Assembly: GCA_007692425.1 (NCBI GenBank)
Contig: RECG01000026.1
Location: 1 to 38,434, forward strand
Direction: 5' to 3'
Source: Acholeplasmataceae bacterium
GTDB lineage: Bacteria > Bacillota_I > Bacilli_A > Acholeplasmatales > Acholeplasmataceae
DNA length: 38,434 nt
In this document: positions 16,233 through 24,016 of the stretch, piece by piece
How the letters are laid out: each line of letters begins with the position of its first letter
How positions within the stretch are numbered: the first letter of the stretch is position 1
The notes under the pieces: model-generated
What the model was told of the DNA's origin: nothing
Databases searched by the model: none
The model's input: the letters and a program-made list of their open reading frames with translations, nothing else
Translations under genes and position numbers: made by a program

Positions 16233-18046
16233 GAACCTTCACCTTGATTGCCTGCTACATCCTCGAACTGCGCCTGAATGTGTTTCAGAACATCAGTCAA
16301 TGCATCAGGCAGTTTCTCACCGATCGACTCATAGAAATGGTTGATCGACTTCAATTCGTCCTGCCATTCAGCCGGATCGACCGTCAACAAGGCGTCAAGA
16401 TCAGCGTTTTTGATGTTGACACCGGACCGGTCGATTGCGTTTCTGGTCGGCAAATAGCCAATCGGTGTCTCCTTGGCTTCAGCCGTGCCGTCAAGCCGCT
16501 CAAAAATCCATTTGAGCACCCTGATGTTGTCACCAAAACCAGGCCAAAGAAATCGATTATGTTCATCTTTGCGAAACCAGTTGACGTAATAAATACGGGG
16601 TAGTTTCGAGGCTTCCGTCTTTTCAGCCATCTCAAGCCAATGCGCCAGATAGTCACCGACGTGATAACCGATGAAAGGCAGCATCGCAAAGGGATCGCGA
16701 CGGACAATGCCAAGCATCGTCGAAATGGTGGCGGCCGTGACTTCCGACCCCATCATCGAGCCCATGAAGACGCCATGGGTCCAATCGACACTCTCATGGA
16801 CCAGAGGAATGGTCGACGGTCTTCTGCCGCCGACCAGGATGGCTGAAATCGGCACACCTTCCGGATCATCCCATTCGGGTGCGATCACGGGACAGTTGGT
16901 GATTGCTGTCGTGAAGCGGGAATTGGGATGGGCCGCCGGTGTCTCCTTGTCGGGTGTCCAGTCCGCCCGTTTCCAGTCCATCAGATGGGCAGGGGGCTTT
17001 CCGTCAATGCCTTCCCACCAGACATCCATGTCGTCCGTGATGGCGACATTGGTGAAAATCGTGTCTTTTTCGACAGCACGCATGGCACTCGGATTGGAGG
17101 CATAAGACGTGCCCTTGGCGACACCGAAAAAGCCCTTTTCAGGATTGATGGCGCGCATCCTGCCTTCTTGGTCTAAAGAAATCCAGGCGATGTCATCGCC
17201 GATGGTTTCGACTTTCCAACCGGGCAATTTGGATACCAGCATGGCCAGGTTGGTCTTGCCGCAGGCACTAGGAAAAGCCGCGGCGAAAAACTTATGTCGT
17301 CCTTCCGGATTGGTGATTTTCAAAATCAACATGTGTTCAGCCATCCAGCCTTCATCTTTCGCCATCTTGGAAGCGATCCGCAAGGCCAGGCACTTCTTGC
17401 CCAAAAGGGCATTGCCGCCATAACCGGAACCATAAGACCAGATCAGGCGTTTTTCCGGAAAATGGCTGATGTATTTGCGTTCGATCGGCGCGGCGGGCCA
17501 AAGCGGATCAGGCTCGCCTGGTGCCAGCGGATGTCCGATTGAATGCAGGCATGGAATGAATGTCTTTTTTGCTGGTAATCTGTCAAGCGCCTGTTGGCCC
17601 ATGCGGGTCATGATGCGCATGTTGACGACGACATAAAGACTGTCTGTCAACTGGATGCCGATCTTTGACAACGGGCTGTCGAACGGACCCATCATGAAAG
17701 GAATGACATACATCGTTCTGCCTTTCATCGATCCTTTAAATAGTTTCAACATGGTTTTTTTCATTTTGCGGGGCGGTTGCCAGTTGTTGGTCGGACCGGC
17801 ATCGCTTTCCTTTTTGGAAGCGATGAACGTCCGGTCTTCAACCCGGGCGACATCCGAGGGATCGCTGAAAAAGGCATGACAACGGGGCCGTTTTTCCGGA
17901 TGCAAGGCGATGGCTTTGCCGGTGGCTGTCAATTCGTTGAGAAACCGTTCGTTTTCAGCGTCGCTGCCATCACACCAGACCACCCGGTCCGGCTGGCACA
18001 AAGACGCCATCTTGTTAACCCAGATTGTCAACTTTTTCGCATGCAT
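16229..18046 (-). CDS. pckG: Phosphoenolpyruvate carboxykinase (GTP)
   Basis: 605 residues from ATG 18046, with ACGGAG 9 bases upstream; the longer open frame to 18148 adds 34 residues unlike the family. The GTP-class signature FPSACGKTNLAML (from 258) includes the reactive-loop Cys and the P-loop Lys. Other marks are SYGSGYGGNALLGKKC, ETIGDDIAW with the metal-binding Asp pair, NPEKGFFGVA, and FxWPGFGDN near the C-terminus. It interconverts oxaloacetate plus GTP with PEP, CO2 and GDP. In anaerobes it may run toward either PEP or oxaloacetate. It leads an operon with DUF998, Tdh, Kbl, LURP-like and Ogt genes and has a leader of about 250 bases. Confidence 0.96.
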   Translation of the reverse strand: MHAKKLTIWVNKMASLCQPDRVVWCDGSDAENERFLNELTATGKAIALHPEKRPRCHAFFSDPSDVARVEDRTFIASKKESDAGPTNNWQPPRKMKKTMLKLFKGSMKGRTMYVIPFMMGPFDSPLSKIGIQLTDSLYVVVNMRIMTRMGQQALDRLPAKKTFIPCLHSIGHPLAPGEPDPLWPAAPIERKYISHFPEKRLIWSYGSGYGGNALLGKKCLALRIASKMAKDEGWMAEHMLILKITNPEGRHKFFAAAFPSACGKTNLAMLVSKLPGWKVETIGDDIAWISLDQEGRMRAINPEKGFFGVAKGTSYASNPSAMRAVEKDTIFTNVAITDDMDVWWEGIDGKPPAHLMDWKRADWTPDKETPAAHPNSRFTTAITNCPVIAPEWDDPEGVPISAILVGGRRPSTIPLVHESVDWTHGVFMGSMMGSEVTAATISTMLGIVRRDPFAMLPFIGYHVGDYLAHWLEMAEKTEASKLPRIYYVNWFRKDEHNRFLWPGFGDNIRVLKWIFERLDGTAEAKETPIGYLPTRNAIDRSGVNIKNADLDALLTVDPAEWQDELKSINHFYESIGEKLPDALTDVLKHIQAQFEDVAGNQGEGS

Positions 18047-18330
18047 GTCGTCGCTCCGTCGGTCGTTGGTAACTGGTTGTGATGAAACCGGCAAGTCAGT
18101 CCTGACATGGACACAAAAAACAAGACAGCGGACCTGAATCCGTGCCAAAAACTGGGCGATGACGGGGTCACGCCGGATGTGGTTCGGCCCAAGATCAGTG
18201 ATGCTGCCGGTCTAGTCAAAGACATGTCCTCAAGGACGATGCCGTATGAAAAGACGCATGTGCGCTTTTTAGCCTGGGTGTTGCATGTGATGACCATTGA
18301 CTTACCTCTGCTTATAGTGTAACATAAAAC
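18047..18330 (-). other. Long non-coding leader/promoter region of pckG
   Basis: About 300 bases separate pckG from the terminator of the acyltransferase gene. An extended -10 candidate (TGT-TACACT on the minus strand, about 18316-18324) lies at the far end and has no good -35. Starting there, the leader would be about 260 bases. It contains several small hairpins, for example GTCCTTGAGGAC at about 18227-18238. I find no T-box GGTGG motif and no riboswitch class I recognise. The open frames across it look like chance. Confidence 0.4.
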
Positions 18331-18334
18331 GAAA

Positions 18335-18356
18335 AAAAAGGGGCAGCCCCTTTTCA
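18335..18356 (-). terminator. Intrinsic terminator after the acyltransferase gene
   Basis: Minus strand AAAAGGGG-CTG-CCCCTTTT followed by more T. The stem begins right at the TGA stop of the gene ending at 18354. Confidence 0.85.
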
Positions 18357-19598
18357 TTTTTTTTGCTTCATTTCAGCATGGATGATCTTGTAGATTTCCT
18401 CGGTCGCGAAATGCAGTTTGGTGACCACCTGACGATGGTTGACAGGATAGAGATAATAGGTGTCGTCAAGCGTGGACAAGTCGAGACAGTCGCCCTTGCC
18501 GAAATAATCATATTCGATATGCAGGCCATACATTGACAACGGTGGTTTTTCAAGCAGGAAAGGCTTGCCTTCAAGCGTGCCTTCCAACCTGAAACCGTTG
18601 ATGTCATGCGTCAGTCTCATGATGCCGAGCGGGATGTAACCGTCGCTGTTGGGTAATGATTCGACCCTGACATCATCTTCAAAACGGTAGGTGCCGTCTT
18701 CGATATCTTTCCTGACCATGGCCCGTTCGTACTCATACCAGTCGGGGATATGGGCAAACTCGGTCTCGCCGGTCACGGCGGACAGGGTGGCGTCGGTCTG
18801 TTTGAGCCAGGTCTTGCCGCACGCGGCACAAGACAAGCGGTTGTCTTTGGCGGTCATCTGATGCTCAACACCGCAGGCAGGACAACGATAAAGGACGTTT
18901 TCGAGGCCTTCGGCCCGTTTTTTAAAACGCAGTTTGAAGCCTTGTTGTTTCAACCAGGCATACTCATCATAGACAAAAGCGTCATCAATCCGTTTTTTGA
19001 TTTCATCCAGACCAAGCGTGGTGATCTCTTCCTTGGTGATGATCTGGGTCATGTCCGCCCTGAGTGGCACGCGGCGCGGTTTGAGATTCCAGACCGGCTG
19101 GGTCAGATGGTTGCCATGCATGTTGAGCATGACGACCGGTCTGCCCATCGTCTTGACGAGCTTGCTTAAGGATTCAGGCAGGATGGCGGTCGTGCCGATC
19201 AGCGAATAACGGGCTTCCGGATAGATGGCGACGATGTTTTTCAAGGTTTCAAGTGCATAGCGGATGTGTCTGACCAACTTGATGTCGTTGGTGAATTTGC
19301 GTTTGCAGATGCTGCCGACATTGCGAAGCAGCTTTTCACGGCCGATATAGCCGTCGATGGCCACGATGTAATTGGCCCGTCTTGGGAAAATGGCGGCCGT
19401 GGTCACCTTGAAATCGATGAACGCATGGTGGGTGCAAAGCAAAACATAGGGCGGTTTGAGCCCTTTCATGTTGACCTTGTTGACACGCAATTGCCGCAAC
19501 CAGACGGCAGGCAGGCTCAGCAACCAAGCCAACGGAGTCAGATAAAAACGTTCCTTGCGTGGTTTCAAATCCATGTCAAAACGCTTGACTTCAATCAC
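18354..19598 (-). CDS. Lysophospholipid acyltransferase-like protein with zinc ribbon
   Basis: 414 residues. The first half is an LPLAT (PlsC-like) domain: a hydrophobic N-terminal helix (about 20-36), motif I H57-x4-D62 (HHAFID) and YPEARYS (126-132) standing where FPEGTRS is usual. The Glu is kept but the Gly is Ala. After it, CPAC (239-242) and CAAC (257-260) form a zinc ribbon, followed by a beta-rich C-terminal domain of about 140 residues. The acyl acceptor is uncertain; lysophosphatidate is the family default. The GTG start at 19598 has AAAGGA 8 bases upstream; the ATG at 19574 is an alternative. It is divergent from the Mrp operon. Confidence 0.85.
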   Translation of the reverse strand: MIEVKRFDMDLKPRKERFYLTPLAWLLSLPAVWLRQLRVNKVNMKGLKPPYVLLCTHHAFIDFKVTTAAIFPRRANYIVAIDGYIGREKLLRNVGSICKRKFTNDIKLVRHIRYALETLKNIVAIYPEARYSLIGTTAILPESLSKLVKTMGRPVVMLNMHGNHLTQPVWNLKPRRVPLRADMTQIITKEEITTLGLDEIKKRIDDAFVYDEYAWLKQQGFKLRFKKRAEGLENVLYRCPACGVEHQMTAKDNRLSCAACGKTWLKQTDATLSAVTGETEFAHIPDWYEYERAMVRKDIEDGTYRFEDDVRVESLPNSDGYIPLGIMRLTHDINGFRLEGTLEGKPFLLEKPPLSMYGLHIEYDYFGKGDCLDLSTLDDTYYLYPVNHRQVVTKLHFATEEIYKIIHAEMKQKK

Positions 19599-19630
19599 GA
19601 CTTTGATCCTTTCAAGTGATGGATAGACAT

Positions 19631-19639
19631 ATTATAGCA
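19631..19639 (-). promoter_or_regulatory. Extended -10 promoter of the acyltransferase gene
   Basis: TGC-TATAAT on the minus strand, about 33 bases before the GTG start. No good -35 is seen at 16-18 bases, which fits an extended -10 promoter. Confidence 0.6.
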
Positions 19640-19703
19640 TACTAGCCTTATCGTCCATCCATCGGAAAAGTCGTTGCTTTGTAATGATTTTTTAACATAA
19701 ACA

Positions 19704-19712
19704 TGTTATAAT
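19704..19712 (+). promoter_or_regulatory. Extended -10 promoter of the Mrp-like operon
   Basis: TGT-TATAAT on the plus strand, about 30 bases before the MrpE start. The upstream sequence is AT-rich with no clear TTGACA, again fitting an extended -10 promoter. Confidence 0.65.
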
Positions 19713-19741
19713 TTTTTTGCAGTGTTTTTTTGGAGGCTTTT

Positions 19742-20239
19742 ATGAAATTTGTCAGAATGCACTATAAGCTGTTCATCGTCCTTCTTGCGTTTTGGTTTTT
19801 GCTCACTCTCAACATCACGCTTGAAAACATCATCATCGGTGTGATCTTGTCCCTGATGGTGACGCTGGCCACGCACAACGTGCTCTACGATGAAAACGGC
19901 TTTCTTTATCGTGGCATCAATTTTTTTCGTCTTATCAAATATTTAGGCGTCTTGTTCATTGAAATCTTCAAGGCGTCGTTTCGTTACATTTTCAACCTGC
20001 TCTCCCACCGTTACGAGCCCGTCATTTTCAAGGTCGAACTCGATCTGGTCGATCCCATGCAGGTCGGCATCATCGCCAACTCGATCACCTTGACGCCGGG
20101 TACCATCACCGTCGATATCGTGGGCTCGACCATTTTTGTCATGACGTTGGCCAAACCGGGCACCGATCATGCCCTTTTGGCCAAACCAATCAAGGCGCGT
20201 TTTGAACACATGCTTAAATCCAAGGAGGACAAGTCGTGA
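19742..20239 (+). CDS. mrpE: Mrp/Mbh-type antiporter subunit E (MnhE/MrpE)
   Basis: 165 residues from ATG 19742, with TTGGAGG 6 bases before it. There are two or three N-terminal helices, then a soluble domain with the MrpE signature ANSITLTPGTITVDI (about 110-125). It is a small membrane subunit of the multi-subunit cation/proton antiporter. It is the first gene of seven; its stop overlaps the next start. The order E-F-G-(DUF4040)-B-C-D matches the antiporter half of archaeal membrane-bound hydrogenase (MbhA to MbhH). Confidence 0.92.
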   Translation: MKFVRMHYKLFIVLLAFWFLLTLNITLENIIIGVILSLMVTLATHNVLYDENGFLYRGINFFRLIKYLGVLFIEIFKASFRYIFNLLSHRYEPVIFKVELDLVDPMQVGIIANSITLTPGTITVDIVGSTIFVMTLAKPGTDHALLAKPIKARFEHMLKSKEDKS

Positions 20240-20511
20240 GCACCCTTGAATTTTTTCTTTATGCAACCTTGCTGGTGCTGGTCTTTGCCATCATCGCGTC
20301 CTTCATCCGTCTTGTCAAAGGACCGACTTTGTGGGATCGCATCCTCATGCTCAATCTCATTTCGGCAAAGGTGATTGTCATCATCACCATTTTTGCCATC
20401 TTGCTGGAAAAGCAGATGTTGCTTGACATTGCCATCTCTTACGGCATCATCGGCTTTCTGACGATGACACTGTTCTCCAAATTCATCATGACGGGGGGAC
20501 GCGAAAAATGA
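20236..20511 (+). CDS. mrpF: Mrp/Mbh-type antiporter subunit F
   Basis: 91 residues, three hydrophobic helices. IIASFIRLVKGPTLWDRILMLN (split by helix boundaries) carries the conserved GPT-x-x-DR of MrpF/MbhB. The start is GTG, overlapping the MrpE stop as GTGA, with AAGGAGG just upstream. A further D is kept in the second helix region (LLDIAISY), a feature of the family linked to ion movement. Confidence 0.92.
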   Translation: MSTLEFFLYATLLVLVFAIIASFIRLVKGPTLWDRILMLNLISAKVIVIITIFAILLEKQMLLDIAISYGIIGFLTMTLFSKFIMTGGREK

Positions 20512-20813
20512 ACGTGCTTGCCTATATCATCTTGGTCGTCGCCTGGTTTTTTCTCATTTTTGGCATGATTTCCATTTTTACATTGAAAAACCTTTACACC
20601 CGCATTCTGACGTCTGCGACCATTGATACGGTGGCCACTTTCTTCCTGCTGATCGCCTTGATGCTGATTTCCGGCGTCTTCGGGTTTATCATCCGGTTGT
20701 TGCTGATGATCATCTTCTTGCTCATCACCAACCCCATCAGCTCCCATGTCAACATCCGCTCGGCTTATCTGACCGGCATCCCGGTTGACCATCAGGGAGG
20801 TGAATATCGATGA
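20508..20813 (+). CDS. mrpG: Mrp/Mbh-type antiporter subunit G
   Basis: 101 residues with three hydrophobic helices. LKNLYTRILTSATIDTVATF follows the first helix, where MrpG/MbhC proteins have the conserved region for T-R-x-H/S-A. It ends with TNPISSHVNIRSAY, also typical. ATG overlaps the MrpF stop (ATGA) and its own stop overlaps the next start, so translation is coupled along the operon. Confidence 0.9.
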   Translation: MNVLAYIILVVAWFFLIFGMISIFTLKNLYTRILTSATIDTVATFFLLIALMLISGVFGFIIRLLLMIIFLLITNPISSHVNIRSAYLTGIPVDHQGGEYR

Positions 20814-21358
20814 CCGACCTGCTTGCGACCACGTTGCAAATCTTGCTCATCATCATCTCGATCGCCATCGTCTTGCATGAACGCAACTTCACAATCATCA
20901 TCCTGATTGCCAGTTTCGGCTTGATTGCCGCGACGCTTTACATGCTCAACAACGCCCCTGACGTGGCCATCGCCGAGGTGGCGATCGGCAGTGCCATCAT
21001 TCCCCTGATCTATGTCATCTCGATTTCACGCCAGCGTGAGTTCATCGTCCTTGACAAGAGTTTGCACGGGTTCATCGATCCCGATGCCGAACTTGAAGGC
21101 GATGTTTATGACATTTTGAATGAATTCGTCAAGACCTATGACTTGCGTCTCAACGTCTGCTGCGACATCGAAGGCGACGAACGTGACTTGACGAACCAGT
21201 TGAATGTCGATCTAATCATCACGTTCAATCCTAAAACCAACACTTACATGTTAAAAGGCAAGGCCAGCAGTGTGTTGATGACCAAGCTTGACGAGCTTTG
21301 TGCAACCAATCCGCGCATCGAAGTCGTCACCTTCAAGGATGGTGATCCCCTTGATTAA
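20810..21358 (+). CDS. DUF4040 (MbhD / MrpA C-terminal-like) subunit with soluble extension
   Basis: 182 residues. The first 80 are three hydrophobic helices with NNAPDVAIAEVAIGSAIIPL, the DUF4040 signature found in MbhD and in the C-terminal part of MrpA. The Glu in IAEVAIG is a family-conserved residue in the putative ion path. The remaining 100 residues are soluble and include a CCDIEGDERD stretch; they are longer than a plain MbhD. I do not recognise that extension; a cytoplasmic regulatory or assembly domain is possible. The ATG overlaps the MrpG stop. Confidence 0.82.
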   Translation: MTDLLATTLQILLIIISIAIVLHERNFTIIILIASFGLIAATLYMLNNAPDVAIAEVAIGSAIIPLIYVISISRQREFIVLDKSLHGFIDPDAELEGDVYDILNEFVKTYDLRLNVCCDIEGDERDLTNQLNVDLIITFNPKTNTYMLKGKASSVLMTKLDELCATNPRIEVVTFKDGDPLD

Positions 21359-22034
21359 GCGCTTGTTGTTGATCCCGCTGCTCGCCCTGATGCTTTATCT
21401 GTTCATCGGGGCGATGGAAGATCTGACCTTGATTTATGACAACGCCGGCAAGGTCTTCTTCCGTGACAATGCCTATTTCGACACCGGCAGCAAAAATTTT
21501 GTCTCCGCCATCTATCTTGATTATCGCTTGTTTGACAGCATTTTCGAGGCCGGCATCCTGTTGATTGCGGTCTCGGGTGTCATGTTTGTCTCGCAACATA
21601 CCATCCAGGAGAAAAACGCCAACTTCATGCTTGATAAATACAAGACACCGGATCTCTTTGTCACCTTCAGCCGTTTGCTTTATCCGATCATGCTGGCCTT
21701 TGGCCTGTATGTCATCATCGCCGGCCAGATCGGTGGCGGGTTCCAAGGTGGTGCGATTGTCGCCACCGCCATCCTGATCCTCTATTATATCGACATCCAC
21801 AAGACCATCGGTGTCAGGACTGTCCTGGTCATCGTCAAGGTCTTGTTCATGTTGTTGATCATCGTCTCGTTTATCAGCCTTTTCACGCGTGATGCCGTAT
21901 TCACGAACTTCATCACTTCGGAAGACCTGCGTCTCAAGGCTGTCTACCTGAAACTCATGAACGTCATCATCGGTGCCATCATCGCATATGGCCTGGTCGG
22001 CGTCTTTACCGCTTTCTTGAAGGAGGGACGCTGA
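21339..22034 (+). CDS. mrpB: MbhE-MrpB fusion subunit of the antiporter
   Basis: About 231 residues from ATG 21339; GTG 21342 and TTG 21351 are rival starts, all inside the 3' end of the previous gene, and GGATGGTGAT serves best for the TTG. The N-terminal third has NFVSAIYLDYRLFDSIFEAG, like MbhE and the very end of MrpA (usual form VDFRGFDTxGE). The rest is an MnhB/MrpB domain with LLYPIMLAFGLYVIIAGQ and GGGFQGGAIVA. So two Mbh subunits are joined here. The stop overlaps the MrpC ATG (TGATG). Confidence 0.88.
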   Translation: MVIPLIKRLLLIPLLALMLYLFIGAMEDLTLIYDNAGKVFFRDNAYFDTGSKNFVSAIYLDYRLFDSIFEAGILLIAVSGVMFVSQHTIQEKNANFMLDKYKTPDLFVTFSRLLYPIMLAFGLYVIIAGQIGGGFQGGAIVATAILILYYIDIHKTIGVRTVLVIVKVLFMLLIIVSFISLFTRDAVFTNFITSEDLRLKAVYLKLMNVIIGAIIAYGLVGVFTAFLKEGR

Positions 22035-22366
22035 TGAATCCGATCCTGACCTTCATCGTCATCCTGATTGGCATCTACGGTCTGGCCACAAGCAAGAACA
22101 TCATCAAATCGGTCTTTTGCGTGACCATGATCGAAGCGGGCATCATCCTGTTGTTTTTGAACCTGGGCAATCTCGAAGGTGGCGACATCCCGATTTTGAC
22201 CCAACTCGGTCTTGTCGACATGGTCGACCCATTACCTCAAGCCCTGATGATCACCACCATTGTCATCGGTTCGACCATCACCTCGCTGGCCTTGATGCTT
22301 TGTATCAAGATTTTTCACCATTATGGCAGCATCGAGTGGAAAACCGTGCTGAAGAGGGAGGACTGA
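22034..22366 (+). CDS. mrpC: Mrp-type antiporter subunit C (NuoK-like)
   Basis: 110 residues, three hydrophobic helices. It has GLATSKNIIKSVFCVTMIEAGIILLFL, the NuoK/MrpC pattern with a Glu in helix 2, and PLPQALMITTIVIGSTITSLALML, with PQALxLTAIVI-type conservation. It forms part of the quinone-free ion-translocating membrane arm related to complex I. AAGGAGG is upstream and the next gene starts 3 bases after the stop. Confidence 0.92.
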   Translation: MNPILTFIVILIGIYGLATSKNIIKSVFCVTMIEAGIILLFLNLGNLEGGDIPILTQLGLVDMVDPLPQALMITTIVIGSTITSLALMLCIKIFHHYGSIEWKTVLKRED

Positions 22367-22369
22367 CCC

Positions 22370-23992
22370 ATGGCATACATTCCGGTCCTTTTTGTCTTCA
22401 TCCCGATCATGGCGGGCCTGATCCTTTATATTTTCAAACATCCGAAAGTGTCTTTGATCGTCTTTTTGGCACAACTTTCGATGGTGGTCCTGTTTGTCCT
22501 CTATGTACGCCATCTGACCCTTCATCCGCAAGACGCCCTCTTGGTCTTCGGTGGCTGGGATGCGAAATTCGCGATCAGTTTTTATCACGATGTCACCTCG
22601 CTGTCCTTTGTCGGTCTGGCAATTTTCATGTGGTTGTTCATCCTCATGTATACGTTCAAGACCAACCGCAAGGAAAGCAAATATCTCTTTTTCCTGATGT
22701 TTCTGCAAGGGGTGTTCATGGGACTCCTGCAGACCAATGACTTGTTCAACCTGTTCGTCTTTCTTGAACTGACCGCGGTCCTCGTCACCATTCTGATCGT
22801 CTATCGGAAAACCGGGACCAGTTTCCGGGCTGGCATATATTACTTGCTCCTAAATACGGTCGGCGCCATGTTCTTCTTGATCGGTGTCATCTTGATTTAT
22901 TATTCATACGGCACCATCAACATCCAGATGATCCGGGCTGATATCGCCTTGTTGAGCGACACCCGTGTCATCAAGCTGGCCTTCGTCTTCATGATTGCCG
23001 GCATCAGCGTCAAGGCCGCGATCTTTCCCGTCTTTACCTGGCTGCCAAGAGCGCATGGTGTGGCCCAATCAAGTATTTCAGCGCTCTTGTCGGGCTTGAT
23101 CGTCAAAGGCGCACTCTACATGTTCATCCGCATCAACAACCATATGTTCGCGGATGCCGCATACAACATGCAGGAGGTTTTCTTCTGGCTCGGACTCGTG
23201 ACCGCCTTGATCGGGGTTTTCTTCGCCATCTCGCAAAAGGACCTCAAGCAAATCCTCGCCTATCACACCATCTCGCAGGTCGGTATCGTGATGATGGGTC
23301 TGGCTTCTACGCATGGCTTGTCCATCTTCGGTGGCTTTCTGCACGTCTTCAACCATGCCTTGTTCAAGGGCCTGCTCTTCTTGGCGGCCGGTGTCATCAT
23401 CAAGACTTACGGCAGCAAGAAAGTCAGTGACGTCAGGGGTGTCTTCAAAACCATGCCCTGGACGGCCTTGTTGTTGATTGTCGGCATGCTCTCAATCGCC
23501 GGCGCCCCGCTTTTCAACGGTTTTGTCAGCAAGACCGCTGTCAAATACGCCTTCCAGGATGACATGCTCAAAATGGTGTTGTTCGCGATTGTGAACCTAG
23601 GCACCATCACCTCGTTCATCAAGTTCTCGCAAATCCTGTTCGGTCCTAAAAAAGCGCTCACGATCAAGGGCGATGTCCTCCAACATCTGGGCATGACATT
23701 GATGGCACTGAGTTGTCTGGCCATCGGCCTGTTCCATGTGCCGCTTGGCACCTGGCTCTATCCTTCGATCGATTTGGGCGGACAGACACTTACATACATC
23801 AGATGGTATGATCCGATGAACATCCTGGAGTTCCTGATTTACGCCGGGATAGGCTACCTTTTCTACACAACCGTGATCAACAAGGATTATTGGCCGACCC
23901 GCAAGCTCAGGGATATGGTCATCACTTTCGAGAATGCCAATTATCTCTTCATCGTCTACATCCTGGTGCTGGCCTTCTTCGTCATGATTTAA
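22370..23992 (+). CDS. mrpD: Mrp-type antiporter subunit D (NuoL/M/N-like)
   Basis: 540 residues and about 14 hydrophobic helices. It keeps the charged residues of antiporter-like subunits: Glu133 in FNLFVFLELTA (helix 5), Lys215 before AAIFPVFTWLPRAH (helix 7), Lys246 in GLIVKGALY and Lys333 in FNHALFKGLLFLAAG. It is the main ion-translocating subunit and the only large one in this operon; no MrpA/NuoL-sized partner and no hydrogenase or oxidoreductase genes follow. The operon ends at a terminator right after the stop. Confidence 0.94.
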   Translation: MAYIPVLFVFIPIMAGLILYIFKHPKVSLIVFLAQLSMVVLFVLYVRHLTLHPQDALLVFGGWDAKFAISFYHDVTSLSFVGLAIFMWLFILMYTFKTNRKESKYLFFLMFLQGVFMGLLQTNDLFNLFVFLELTAVLVTILIVYRKTGTSFRAGIYYLLLNTVGAMFFLIGVILIYYSYGTINIQMIRADIALLSDTRVIKLAFVFMIAGISVKAAIFPVFTWLPRAHGVAQSSISALLSGLIVKGALYMFIRINNHMFADAAYNMQEVFFWLGLVTALIGVFFAISQKDLKQILAYHTISQVGIVMMGLASTHGLSIFGGFLHVFNHALFKGLLFLAAGVIIKTYGSKKVSDVRGVFKTMPWTALLLIVGMLSIAGAPLFNGFVSKTAVKYAFQDDMLKMVLFAIVNLGTITSFIKFSQILFGPKKALTIKGDVLQHLGMTLMALSCLAIGLFHVPLGTWLYPSIDLGGQTLTYIRWYDPMNILEFLIYAGIGYLFYTTVINKDYWPTRKLRDMVITFENANYLFIVYILVLAFFVMI

Positions 23993-24016
23993 AAAAAAAG
24001 CCGGACGGCTTTTTTT
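23992..24016. terminator. Bidirectional intrinsic terminator
   Basis: AAAAAAGCC-GGAC-GGCTTTTTT with A and T tracts on either side. It closes the Mrp-like operon and, on the other strand, the redox cassette ending at 24015; the two stop codons abut it. Confidence 0.88.

Noticed and set aside
18047-18330. T-box or known riboswitch before pckG
   Set aside because: No T-box bulge sequence, specifier stem or terminator pair could be found.
19742-23992. Membrane-bound hydrogenase or complex I operon
   Set aside because: Only antiporter-type subunits are present; no NiFe, iron-sulfur or NuoH-like gene occurs before the terminator.
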